64,000 nt of DNA from an uncultured Parabacteroides sp. (GTDB lineage: Bacteria > Bacteroidota > Bacteroidia > Bacteroidales > Tannerellaceae): contig CAAGLQ010000049.1 in assembly GCA_900770835.1 (NCBI GenBank), forward strand, positions 1 through 64,000, read 5' to 3'. Of this stretch, positions 42,689-50,352 are shown piece by piece (the stretch's first letter is position 1; every line of letters begins with the position of its first letter). The notes below the pieces were generated by a model. That model did no database searches, was not told where the DNA came from, and saw nothing but the letters and a program-made list of their open reading frames with translations. The position numbers were made by a program, and so were the translations under genes.

Positions 42689-44599
42689 ATGCATATGGAT
42701 ACAGACACACATATTGAGACAATGGCTAAAGCGCCAGAATCCACCAACAGGGAGATAAGCTCGTGCTACCACGTCATCCGGGTCGGTCTTCGGTTGAACA
42801 ATCATACCGACCGCATGCTGCGGCACTTCTTTCATGGATGCGACGCGTTCAAGGTTGAGCTGGGCAATCTCGTGTCAGGGCGTTTGAACACGCTCATGTC
42901 CGAGAAAGAGAACGCCGAGCTTGCCAAGGAGCTGGATACCCTGACCATGAAGAAGAGGATGAGCAAGGAGGACAAGAACCACTTCTCCGAGATGACCAAG
43001 GAGCTCCGGGAGCTGTTCAAGGATAACGGTCTCGACAAGGGCGGCGTGTACCGGCTGGCTAAGGAGTTGCGCAAGAGCATGACCGACAGCAACAAGTCCG
43101 CCCTGTACTCGCTGGTCTCACAATCCATAGCAGACGCTTACGTTCAGGGACTCTCCGTCATCGCCTCCGGAAAGGGCAAGTATCTCCATGTGCCGAAATG
43201 GGGCTGCCTTGACGCCATATCCTTCAAGCAAGAGGGTAACGGCTGCCACCTCGACATCGAGAAGCGGACGTTCACCTTCAGGGCGTGGAAGAAGATCGAC
43301 GGCAAGATCAAGACCTTCCAGTTGACGCTTCCGATCGTGGTACCCCGCCATAGCTCCGCCGGTGACGAGCTGGACGATCTGCAGAGGAAGGTCATGGAGT
43401 ACAAGGTACAAGGAGAGGACATATCCACGGCCTATAACCCCGTTCGCTACTGCGTCATCCGTCGGAGGCGCTGCCAGGACCACGGCAAGATCATATTCCG
43501 TTACGAGCTGCAGATCCTCGTCGAGGGTTCGGCTCCGGAGCGCAAGCACCGCCCCGTTCTCGGGGTGGGCAAGGCCGGCATAGACCCCTCCACATTCACG
43601 CACGCCGTGGTCAGCGACAGCTACGCGGGTTTCTTCACGCCATCGCCCTCGATGACGAAGTTGCAAAACAAGTGCGCCCACCTGCTCCGCCGCATGGATG
43701 CCGAGCTTCGAGCCAAGAACGAGTCCTGGTTTGACGAAAAGGGACGCTGGCATCGCCCGGACGACGAGGAGGTGGCCAAAAAGGGCCTTGTCAAAAGCAA
43801 GCTCTACCGCAAGCTGCTCCACAGGCTGCAATACTACTGGCAGCGATACACGGATACCCGTCTCTGCCTCTTCCATGCCGAGGCCAGGTTCGTTTGCGCC
43901 CTGGCGAGCGTTCTCTTCGTCGAGGATATGAGCTACAGCGGCCTGCAGAAAAGAGGGCACAGTGAGGTGCTCGTGACGCACCGTGACGAGAACGGCAACG
44001 ATGTCACCGAGTCCGAGGAATGGACACGGCGCCGCTTCGGTCGCTCCATCCTGAGAGGGGCTCCGGGGTTGTTCCTCAGTATCCTCGAGAACACGGTGAA
44101 AGCCGCCGGCGGCAGATTCGTCAAGGTCAGTCCATGGGATATCAAGGCAAGCCAGTACAACCCGCTGACCGGAGCGTACAACAAGCACGGGCTTGACGAG
44201 CGGGTCATCGAGGTGACTCCCGGCATCTATATCCAGCGGGACTTGCTGGCGGCGTACATCCTGAAGCATTGCGAGCTGGTGATAGACCCAGAGAAAGCGA
44301 AGAGTAAGGCCAAGAAGGATGAGTCCATAGCGCAGGAAACAGAGACGGACATGGTTAGTGAGCCAAGGAAGAACGGGCGTATCCGCCCAAGGCATGAGCG
44401 GAAGGTAAAGTCCTCCGAGACCTACCAGACAAACAAGCTCGCCTGTCGGGAAGAATTCGAGCGATTCCGCCAGATCCACGATGACTGCATCCAGTATATC
44501 GTGCGCCATTACGATGAGTTGCCAGCCTCCGTGGGACTGAAGGACTTGAAGGAGATTTTCCTTGAAAAAAATTGTCAAGACCAGCGAAAAACCGCCTGA
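42689..44599 (+). CDS. tnpB: TnpB-like RNA-guided nuclease lacking the zinc finger
   Basis: 636 residues, longer than typical TnpB (about 400). The RuvC acids are present: D299 in AGIDPST, E412 in LFVEDMSYSGLQKR and D518 in IYIQRDLLAAYI. The N-terminal part contains a highly charged helical insertion (about 60-130). Between RuvC II and III, where TnpB normally has CxxC...CxxC, the sequence is KASQYNPLTGAYNKHGLDER without cysteines. The C-terminal 120 residues are a basic extension. Codon use is much more GC-rich than in the AbiEi halves, which marks it as foreign. TnpB cuts DNA guided by RNA from the element's right end and helps it persist at donor sites. Confidence 0.82.
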   Translation: MHMDTDTHIETMAKAPESTNREISSCYHVIRVGLRLNNHTDRMLRHFFHGCDAFKVELGNLVSGRLNTLMSEKENAELAKELDTLTMKKRMSKEDKNHFSEMTKELRELFKDNGLDKGGVYRLAKELRKSMTDSNKSALYSLVSQSIADAYVQGLSVIASGKGKYLHVPKWGCLDAISFKQEGNGCHLDIEKRTFTFRAWKKIDGKIKTFQLTLPIVVPRHSSAGDELDDLQRKVMEYKVQGEDISTAYNPVRYCVIRRRRCQDHGKIIFRYELQILVEGSAPERKHRPVLGVGKAGIDPSTFTHAVVSDSYAGFFTPSPSMTKLQNKCAHLLRRMDAELRAKNESWFDEKGRWHRPDDEEVAKKGLVKSKLYRKLLHRLQYYWQRYTDTRLCLFHAEARFVCALASVLFVEDMSYSGLQKRGHSEVLVTHRDENGNDVTESEEWTRRRFGRSILRGAPGLFLSILENTVKAAGGRFVKVSPWDIKASQYNPLTGAYNKHGLDERVIEVTPGIYIQRDLLAAYILKHCELVIDPEKAKSKAKKDESIAQETETDMVSEPRKNGRIRPRHERKVKSSETYQTNKLACREEFERFRQIHDDCIQYIVRHYDELPASVGLKDLKEIFLEKNCQDQRKTA

Positions 44600-44823
44600 T
44601 ATATTTGGTTATCAGGCAGATCGTTCGTACTTTTGTGACGTGAGCCCTTGTCGATCGAAACGACCTGTGGTGGATTCTCCCGGAGAAGGACTGTTCGGGT
44701 AATCCCTAACTCACCTTGCCAATAATATTGCGGATAGGCTTCCGCCCTTCCGCTAAAATGGCCCCCGGTTTACCGGGGTTAGAATCCCCCTCCATGCATA
44801 GCGTGGTGGTGGGAGTAGTCAAT
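44600..44823 (+). ncRNA. putative right-end omega/reRNA of the TnpB element
   Basis: The stretch from the tnpB stop to the element end has several stems: TTCTCC/GGAGAA (about 44674-44686), GCGGA/TCCGC (about 44730-44746), CCCCGG/CCGGGG (about 44763-44778), then GTTAGAATCCCCC. The 3' end would run into the flanking sequence TGCGGGGCAGATC as guide. This is the normal position and form of TnpB guide RNAs. Expression is not shown, and the 5' limit is unknown; it may overlap the tnpB coding end. Confidence 0.55.
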
Positions 44824-45273
44824 GCGGGGCAGATCTACAGACCGTCGTATATTAGTTTGCATACGGCTCTTAGTTTCTATGGCATGATTCCAGAGGGGGT
44901 CGTCAGCCTTACTTCCATATCGCCCTTGAAAACCGCATTCTTTGAGAATGCTTTCGGACAATATACCTACTATCATGTCAAGCCAGAACTGTTTTTCGGA
45001 TACAAGCCTATGCTATTGCTACAAAATCATTCCGTTGATAATTCGTCCTCGATGGCATGGATGCTGGCGCTTCCTGAAAAGGCACTGCTGGACTTGCTCT
45101 ATCTGTATCCTTTCTATAATACGGAGCAGGAAATGATTGATCTTAGATTGGATGAGGAATTTATGGCCGAGGATTTGGATTTGGAACGTTTGGGCACTTA
45201 TCTTGAGAAAATGCGCAATAAGGCTTTGGACGCAAGAGTGGAATTGCTTCTGAGAGCGTATGGCTTACTATAA
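44824..45273 (+). pseudogene. AbiEi-like antitoxin/regulator, 3' fragment
   Basis: 150 codons in frame with the 42344 fragment. The hallmark IYRPSYISLHTALSFYGMIPE of AbiEi-like proteins is followed by VSLTSISPLKTAFFENAFG, TYYHVKPELFFGYK, MLALPEKALLDLLYLYP and a helical C-terminus ending ELLLRAYGLL. The restored protein would have about 221 residues, the usual size. Any start codon in the fragment's upstream frame lies within the mobile element and is unlikely to be used. Confidence 0.78.
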
Positions 45274-45305
45274 CTGTCCTTCGACTCTTGCGCCCAAATC
45301 AGGTG

Positions 45306-47420
45306 TCAACTGTCGGTGTTGATTGTTTCGATGGGCTCTATGCTCCAGCCAGCTTCCTTCAGTGTAGCCAAGATCGGTTTGAATCGCTCCTCGGAATGGC
45401 TTTCAGCCATCAGCTCGTGAATGTCACTTACGATAGCCTGCTCCCAGGTGATGTCGATCGTGGGGTAGGGGCGATACTCCTTCGGGAAGGACTGATAGAG
45501 GGCGAGTGCCTCTTCGGTTTTCCCGGTGAGGACTAACGCATGGGCGTATGCGCAGACATAAGGTGGCTTTTGTCGTTTAGTGCGGACAAAAGAGTCGTAT
45601 AACATGCAGGCTAAATTGAGGTACCCTTGAGTCAGGCAGTGCCATAGGTCGGTGATTCCGAAGGTGTGGCAGCTCTTGTGACAGTTGAATAGGGCGATGC
45701 GCTGGATATTGGAGGTGGCGAAGATACGGGACTCCTTTCGTAAGTTGCAATAGCCGGAGAAATAGCTCCAATTTGTGTCCAGGAACTTTTGGTGGTACTT
45801 CACCTTGATAGCTTGATCGTAGGTGAACTTGTACCCGGTCTTGTTATTCATAATCCAATTGGCTATGTAAAGTACCTCGCGATCATGTACCTCGCCTTCG
45901 TTATTTCGATAGGTCATCGAAATGGGGTGCATGCCAAAGGATGCCTCAAATATGAAGTTGTTTAACTGTTTCTCTCCCGCTGCATCCCCAGTAGGTGTGT
46001 AGGTGGGGTGTAGCCAGAGGCTATCTAACGGAGTGATCTCGACAATATCACTATGGGGAATGAATACTTCCTTCTTCTCTACCAGGTCATAGATGCGCCA
46101 TCCCCGCTCGTAGTCTTTGGTGTCGTTTTGTTGGGTACCGGTCTCGAATAGGTACTCGTTGTTATGGGTGCGGACACTGATCTTGGTATAGGGGTGCCCT
46201 TCAACTTGCATCAGCAGCTGCGCTAGCGACGTTGTTCGATCGGGCAGGATGTCAATGGTGGGTCGATCTCCTTCGTAGGGGTCGGCGGTGATATCGGTCA
46301 ACTCTATCTGCGCAGCTTGTAGATAGCGCTCTCGCTCTTGCTGTTGTTCCATCACCTCTGCCTCTGTATAACTCCAGCGGGGTTGGGTGTTCAGTGATTC
46401 GGCCTCGATCAATAGCTCCTCATTCCGGGTGAATTGGGCTATGTATTGGTGTACTTTAGCGACTACGGCTTCGGGTTGTTCGATGACTTGGCGCTCGGCG
46501 AAGTGACAAATAGCCCAACCGCTCTCGATGAAATAGAGGTTGCGTAAGAGGTCGCTTTTCCCCGCATAGTGCGTGGGTCTGCGGGTAGCGAGGTTATAGG
46601 GTGTGTCAATCTCGATGGCGATGTAGAGGTGACAGGGCTCGATGTAGAGCGTGATGCCGGGCAGGTAGCTGTAGGTTTTGCCTGCGACCGGTAGGGCTAC
46701 GGACTCTAATAGCTGTATCTCGGGGTAGGGACGAAGGCTTTCTCTCAATCGCTCTCGCAACAAACAGGTGCCTATATCGCTGTGTGCGTTTTGGACGGCA
46801 TGAGGTGGTCTGACGGTTCTCTGATCTTCCTCTGTCAGGATATAGGGGTAGTTGGTCCCTTCTGTTCGGATGGGGTCGATCTCTTGGCTGAAATGAGTAG
46901 TCAGGACAGGTCTGTTCTGGTCTTCCGCCGCTGCGGTTTCCGTGGTGATTAGGTTGCCTTCGATCTGCATGACACAGCGGGGCGTGGGCTTCGATAGCTT
47001 GAGCTTATCGATCTCTGCTTTGAGACTGTTGATTTGTTGCTGCAAGATTAGCTTCGCTTCGCTGTCTTGGGATAGGTGCTGTCGCTGCTGCTCAATTTGA
47101 TGCTCACGGTCGGAGAGCTGTCCCTGCATGGATTGGATCTGGGTGTCTTTCTCCATGATTGTTTGCTGGGCTTGTGCTAACTGCTGCTCTAAGGATTGAC
47201 GGATGGACTCGATGATGTTGTTTTCCTTTTGCAATCGTGAGATGATTTGATCTTGCACCATCAATCGGGCCTCGGCATTCCGGCGTTGCTGGTCTGCCTG
47301 GGTTTGCAGGGTGTCCAGTTGGGAACGGAGCATGGATAGACTATGTTGCATCTTTCTCAAACGAAGATAGGCCAGGAGGAGCAGGGCTCCGCATAGGATG
47401 ATGATAACACCTGTGATCAT
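45306..47420 (-). CDS. membrane-anchored coiled-coil protein with nuclease-like domain
   Basis: 704 residues. Residues 1-20 are an N-terminal membrane anchor (GVIIILCGALLLLAYL). Residues 22-145 are a long Gln/Glu-rich coiled coil reminiscent of RmuC. Residues about 235-330 resemble a Vsr/DUF559-type PD-(D/E)xK fold: ITLYIEPCHLYIAIEIDTPY, RRPTHYAGKSDLLRNLYF and GWAICHFAERQVIEQPEAV. Residues about 420-480 form an SH3-like region (TKISVRTHNNEYLF, IYDLVEKKEVFIP). The last 150 residues are TPR-like (YLNLACMLYDSFVR, YAHALVLTGKTEEALALYQ). The nuclease reading is by eye. It could serve DNA repair or defence at the membrane. Confidence 0.6.
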   Translation of the reverse strand: MITGVIIILCGALLLLAYLRLRKMQHSLSMLRSQLDTLQTQADQQRRNAEARLMVQDQIISRLQKENNIIESIRQSLEQQLAQAQQTIMEKDTQIQSMQGQLSDREHQIEQQRQHLSQDSEAKLILQQQINSLKAEIDKLKLSKPTPRCVMQIEGNLITTETAAAEDQNRPVLTTHFSQEIDPIRTEGTNYPYILTEEDQRTVRPPHAVQNAHSDIGTCLLRERLRESLRPYPEIQLLESVALPVAGKTYSYLPGITLYIEPCHLYIAIEIDTPYNLATRRPTHYAGKSDLLRNLYFIESGWAICHFAERQVIEQPEAVVAKVHQYIAQFTRNEELLIEAESLNTQPRWSYTEAEVMEQQQERERYLQAAQIELTDITADPYEGDRPTIDILPDRTTSLAQLLMQVEGHPYTKISVRTHNNEYLFETGTQQNDTKDYERGWRIYDLVEKKEVFIPHSDIVEITPLDSLWLHPTYTPTGDAAGEKQLNNFIFEASFGMHPISMTYRNNEGEVHDREVLYIANWIMNNKTGYKFTYDQAIKVKYHQKFLDTNWSYFSGYCNLRKESRIFATSNIQRIALFNCHKSCHTFGITDLWHCLTQGYLNLACMLYDSFVRTKRQKPPYVCAYAHALVLTGKTEEALALYQSFPKEYRPYPTIDITWEQAIVSDIHELMAESHSEERFKPILATLKEAGWSIEPIETINTDS

Positions 47421-47528
47421 GGTACGCTAATTTTTGGAGTATTTGATTTTGTTTTTGTAACTGCGAAAGTATTAGTTTTTGCGCTTCTTTGCAAGGATTA
47501 TGGGGCTTTTCAGTGGGAGTTTGCTTCT

Positions 47529-48320
47529 CTATTCTGTGTCGGTGTCGTAGTAGGTGGCGGTTTCTGGGACGGAGTCTTTGCCGATCCGATAGTCTATGTT
47601 GGCTTTGCTGGCTTGGCTTAGCTGGTGACTGCGTGGAACGTTGTATAGCTTGCCGTCCTTGACAAAGTGGGCGCCTGTTTGGTGAAAACAGAAGGGGACA
47701 TTGGCTTGGATGCATTGCTGTCGGATGCTTAGTATCCATTCATAATGGCAGGGCCGGGCGTGTAGTCCTGACTCGCCACCGACACTGACCTCTTCGATCG
47801 TGTGGTCCAAATAGGCGGATAGGTCAACGGGCTCGATAAGGGGTGCGACGATGATGCTCTTGTGCTTGATGGGTAGTGCCTTGAATATCGGCAGGCGATA
47901 ATCGGCCATCTGCTGATTCTCCACTGTGCAGCCGACTAAGACATTGTCATAGCCTGTTCCCCAGTCCTCAGGCACGCAGTCCATGAATCGGTCAATGCGC
48001 TTAGTGAAAAAGTAGAAACAGAGGTCCTTGCGAATTTTCATCATCTGCCAACAATCGTCTCTCCAGGCATCGGCGTCTTTCAACAGAAAGTCGGAAGTGA
48101 AACAGGTGAATACGACATGCCCACTCTCGATCTTCCAACTGCGGTCTCGCTTGCGCTTGATGGGTAGGTTGAAATTACCGGTCTTGCGGCACTCGCTGCT
48201 GGAGACCTCACTGCCGTACATCTCGTCCTGCCGATAGACATAGCAGTACTTGCAACCGGGGCTCAGCTTGGTGCAGCCGTGCCAGGGGTTCCAGCTTGTG
48301 TAGCGTGCTTTCTGCGTCAT
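47529..48320 (-). CDS. DUF5131 (phage Gp37/Gp68-like) protein
   Basis: 263 residues. The N-terminal WNPWHGCTKLSPGCKYCYVY has the Cys pattern of the DUF5131/Gp37-Gp68 family, which resembles a radical-SAM iron-sulfur site. Further family motifs are VVFTCFTSDFLLKDADAWR, FYFFTKRIDRF, NVLVGCTVENQQ, IIVAPLIEPVDL and SVGGESGLHARPC. The biochemical role of the family is not established; members occur in phages, islands and near DNA-processing genes. The gene lies 108 bases upstream of the coiled-coil gene in the same direction and may be cotranscribed with it. Confidence 0.82.
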   Translation of the reverse strand: MTQKARYTSWNPWHGCTKLSPGCKYCYVYRQDEMYGSEVSSSECRKTGNFNLPIKRKRDRSWKIESGHVVFTCFTSDFLLKDADAWRDDCWQMMKIRKDLCFYFFTKRIDRFMDCVPEDWGTGYDNVLVGCTVENQQMADYRLPIFKALPIKHKSIIVAPLIEPVDLSAYLDHTIEEVSVGGESGLHARPCHYEWILSIRQQCIQANVPFCFHQTGAHFVKDGKLYNVPRSHQLSQASKANIDYRIGKDSVPETATYYDTDTE

Positions 48321-48378
48321 TGGGTGTTCATTTGTGTGGCGAAGATAAGGAATTATTGTTTGTTTGATTGTGTTTCGC

Positions 48379-48386
48379 TAAATTTG
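48379..48386 (+). promoter_or_regulatory. -7 element before the G-tract fimbrillin gene
   Basis: TAAATTTG matches TAnnTTTG and lies 38 bases before ATG 48425. A loose ATTG -33 candidate sits about 20 bases upstream (48355-48358). Confidence 0.5.
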
Positions 48387-48424
48387 CGCTGAATTACAAA
48401 ACCGAATATTAATACTTTAGGACT

Positions 48425-50218
48425 ATGAAATCAATTAACTTATTCCTGTCAATTTGTGCGCTATTTTTCACTTCATGTGATAATGAATTGACTGATAGTG
48501 ACTTATATGGGGGGGGGAATGACCTCTCTATATCAGTCTTAACCCATACTGAAAGTAAAGGGGTGCTCTCTTCAACATATCTTCCCTCGGAGAGTCAGAT
48601 CGGTGTTTGTGTTACGAATACGTCAGGTGGCAATTACGACGGGCATTCTTATAATAATATTCTATTTACTGCGAATGGTTCCGATGCTAGCCAAATTTGG
48701 ACACCTTCATCTGCCATCCAACTGTCTATGAATGAAGGTTCCTGTAGTGCCTATTACCCTTATAGTTCTTCGGTAAATGATATCACAAAAGTACCTGTTT
48801 CCACCTCTGGTCAACTAGATTATCTCTATGCAACACCGGTATTAGTTAATGCAGAGAATAAAACGGCAACATTATCTATGAAGCATGCGCTTTCGGTGGT
48901 ACGATTTGCAGTTAAAAAGGGTACATACTATGGCTCAGGAAAATTAACATCAGTGTCAGTAAAGAGTAGTGCATTGGGTACAACGGCTACATTAAATGCA
49001 AAGACGGGGGCACTTTCGAATGTAGCAGGAAAGAATAGTGCGATTAGTGTTAGTAAAAGCATTACTTTAAATTCTGCTGTCCAATATATAAACGTAATTG
49101 TAATACCTACCGAATCGACAGCTGACCTAATGCTTTCTGTGAAGATTGACGGGGTCTCTTATTCTAAAGTGATTAGTAATTCTTTAGTGGCTAAGGCTAA
49201 CTGCAATACTTATACACTAACAGTGAACAAAGGAGAACTGGCTCTGTCGGGGATGAAGATTGGCAATTGGAGTTACAATGACAGTGGTTCTTTGGTCATT
49301 TCTGCAAATGGTAATACAATTACATTTGATGGGGATTATGACAAAATAGCTCTAAATAATCGTATAGTAGGTGATACTGTTATAATTAAAGCATTAAGTG
49401 TACTTGACGATTGTTTACCTGTACCGATTACGACTTCGTCTGGAACAATAATGCAAAGATATGAAGGCAATATGCTATCAATTTCATTGTTTGACATTGA
49501 TACAGATTTACAACTGACTTTTAAAGGGGTTTTGTCACCACCAGAAGCTATCGCAGAAGATTTTTCCCAGCTTCATCAGACCGGTGTTTTTGCTATTAGA
49601 CATGATATGAAACCAGCACTTTCGTCTGAAGCTAATGAAACTTGTATTGGGGTATGTCTTTACTTTAATTTAATCTATAGCGGTGGTTGTTTGATGATAG
49701 AGAAATATGAACATGCAAATTTGAGTTATAAAGTTGCAACACTAAATAAATACAGTAATAACTCTTTCTGTTGGGGTGGATATGGTACTGATCAGGAAGA
49801 CATTCCCAGTTATCCGGAAGTAGAAGGTGCTACTCATGATTGGTTCGGACAGTCAAATACTGAGACCTTAAAAACTATTATGTCTGGAGGGGAGGGTGAC
49901 AACGAGAATAAATATCCAACAATAGGGTGCTTAGTAAATGAGTTTATTAAAAGTGATTATTTTGAAAATTTAGGCTTTGACGATTGGTACGTGCCAGCAG
50001 CAGCTCAATTACAAAGGATAGCTGCTGATGTTTCAACAATAAATGAGACTTTATCTGCCATGGGAGGGACACCATTGTCAACTTCTACTATGTATTGGTC
50101 ATCTTCTGAGTATGACAGTCAAAACGGCTGGAGTATTTATACAATGTATAATGGAGCTTATTCAAGTAGATCAAAATCAGCACCTGCTAGTCTTAGATTA
50201 GTGAGAAGTTTAGATTAA
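48425..50218 (+). CDS. fimbrillin/C-type-lectin-like lipoprotein with G9 tract
   Basis: 597 residues. Lipobox FFTSC (Cys 18). A run of nine G (48509-48517) encodes GGG in LYGGGND near residue 30. Residues about 35-275 are fimbrillin-like (ESQIGVCVTN, CSAYYPYSSS, DYLYATP, SMKHALSVVRFAV). A linker beta region follows to about 400. The C-terminus (about 400-597) is DUF1566/FISUMP-like: DDWYVPAAAQLQRIAA, MYWSSSEYDSQNGW, and a final SLRLVRSLD. This two-part design is known for fibre tip proteins and for targets of diversity-generating retroelements. No reverse transcriptase or template repeat is in the window. Confidence 0.78.
   Translation: MKSINLFLSICALFFTSCDNELTDSDLYGGGNDLSISVLTHTESKGVLSSTYLPSESQIGVCVTNTSGGNYDGHSYNNILFTANGSDASQIWTPSSAIQLSMNEGSCSAYYPYSSSVNDITKVPVSTSGQLDYLYATPVLVNAENKTATLSMKHALSVVRFAVKKGTYYGSGKLTSVSVKSSALGTTATLNAKTGALSNVAGKNSAISVSKSITLNSAVQYINVIVIPTESTADLMLSVKIDGVSYSKVISNSLVAKANCNTYTLTVNKGELALSGMKIGNWSYNDSGSLVISANGNTITFDGDYDKIALNNRIVGDTVIIKALSVLDDCLPVPITTSSGTIMQRYEGNMLSISLFDIDTDLQLTFKGVLSPPEAIAEDFSQLHQTGVFAIRHDMKPALSSEANETCIGVCLYFNLIYSGGCLMIEKYEHANLSYKVATLNKYSNNSFCWGGYGTDQEDIPSYPEVEGATHDWFGQSNTETLKTIMSGGEGDNENKYPTIGCLVNEFIKSDYFENLGFDDWYVPAAAQLQRIAADVSTINETLSAMGGTPLSTSTMYWSSSEYDSQNGWSIYTMYNGAYSSRSKSAPASLRLVRSLD
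48509..48517 (+). repeat. G9 homopolymer inside coding sequence
   Basis: Nine consecutive G residues 84 bases after the start codon, directly after the lipoprotein signal. Tracts of this length slip during replication, and a change of one G would truncate the protein shortly afterwards. In the given sequence the frame is open (ON). Confidence 0.85.
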
Positions 50219-50352
50219 TGATCGTAAATCATGTTTTACTACAGTTTTAAACATAATCAGATGCTACCTGTGGGTTATTTTTGATTGGATATGGATGGTC
50301 ATTTTATATAAATGGACTACCTTTGTCGCATATAACATTTAAAACCTTAGCT

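Larger units (their letters stand above)
42557..44823 (+). mobile_element. TnpB-only IS200/IS605-type element
   Basis: A 2.27-kb insertion whose removal fuses the two AbiEi-like halves in frame as ...TCRN-AGQIYRPSY... The left end carries a hairpin (CCACCA with TGGTGG, about 42561-42580) and the right end another (CCATGC with GCGTGG, about 44792-44806), followed by GGTGGGAGTAGTCAA. A terminal TCAA is the right-cleavage sequence known for IS608 and ISDra2. There is no target duplication, as expected for single-strand Y1 transposition. Because AAT occurs at both junctions, the edges are certain only to within 1-3 bases. No tnpA is present, so movement would depend on a transposase in trans. Confidence 0.8.

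Noticed and set aside
43118..44578. A 486-codon open frame antisense to tnpB
   Set aside because: It is a shadow of the GC-rich tnpB codons; no start context, promoter or family resemblance.
44761..44795. tRNA-like T-arm (CCGGTTTACCGG then GGTTAGAATCCCCC)
   Set aside because: No acceptor, D-arm or anticodon arm can be folded around it; it lies in the structured right end of the TnpB element.
42344..45273. Type IV AbiEi/AbiEii toxin-antitoxin pair
   Set aside because: Only the AbiEi-like half is present, and it is split. The gene after it is on the opposite strand and is not a nucleotidyltransferase.
47341..47739. Separate gene between the coiled-coil and DUF5131 genes
   Set aside because: The frame overlaps both real genes and is a basic low-complexity shadow.
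50060..50215. Variable region of a diversity-generating retroelement
   Set aside because: The lectin-like C-terminus fits, but no template repeat, IMH-like sequence or reverse transcriptase is in the window, so it was not annotated as one.
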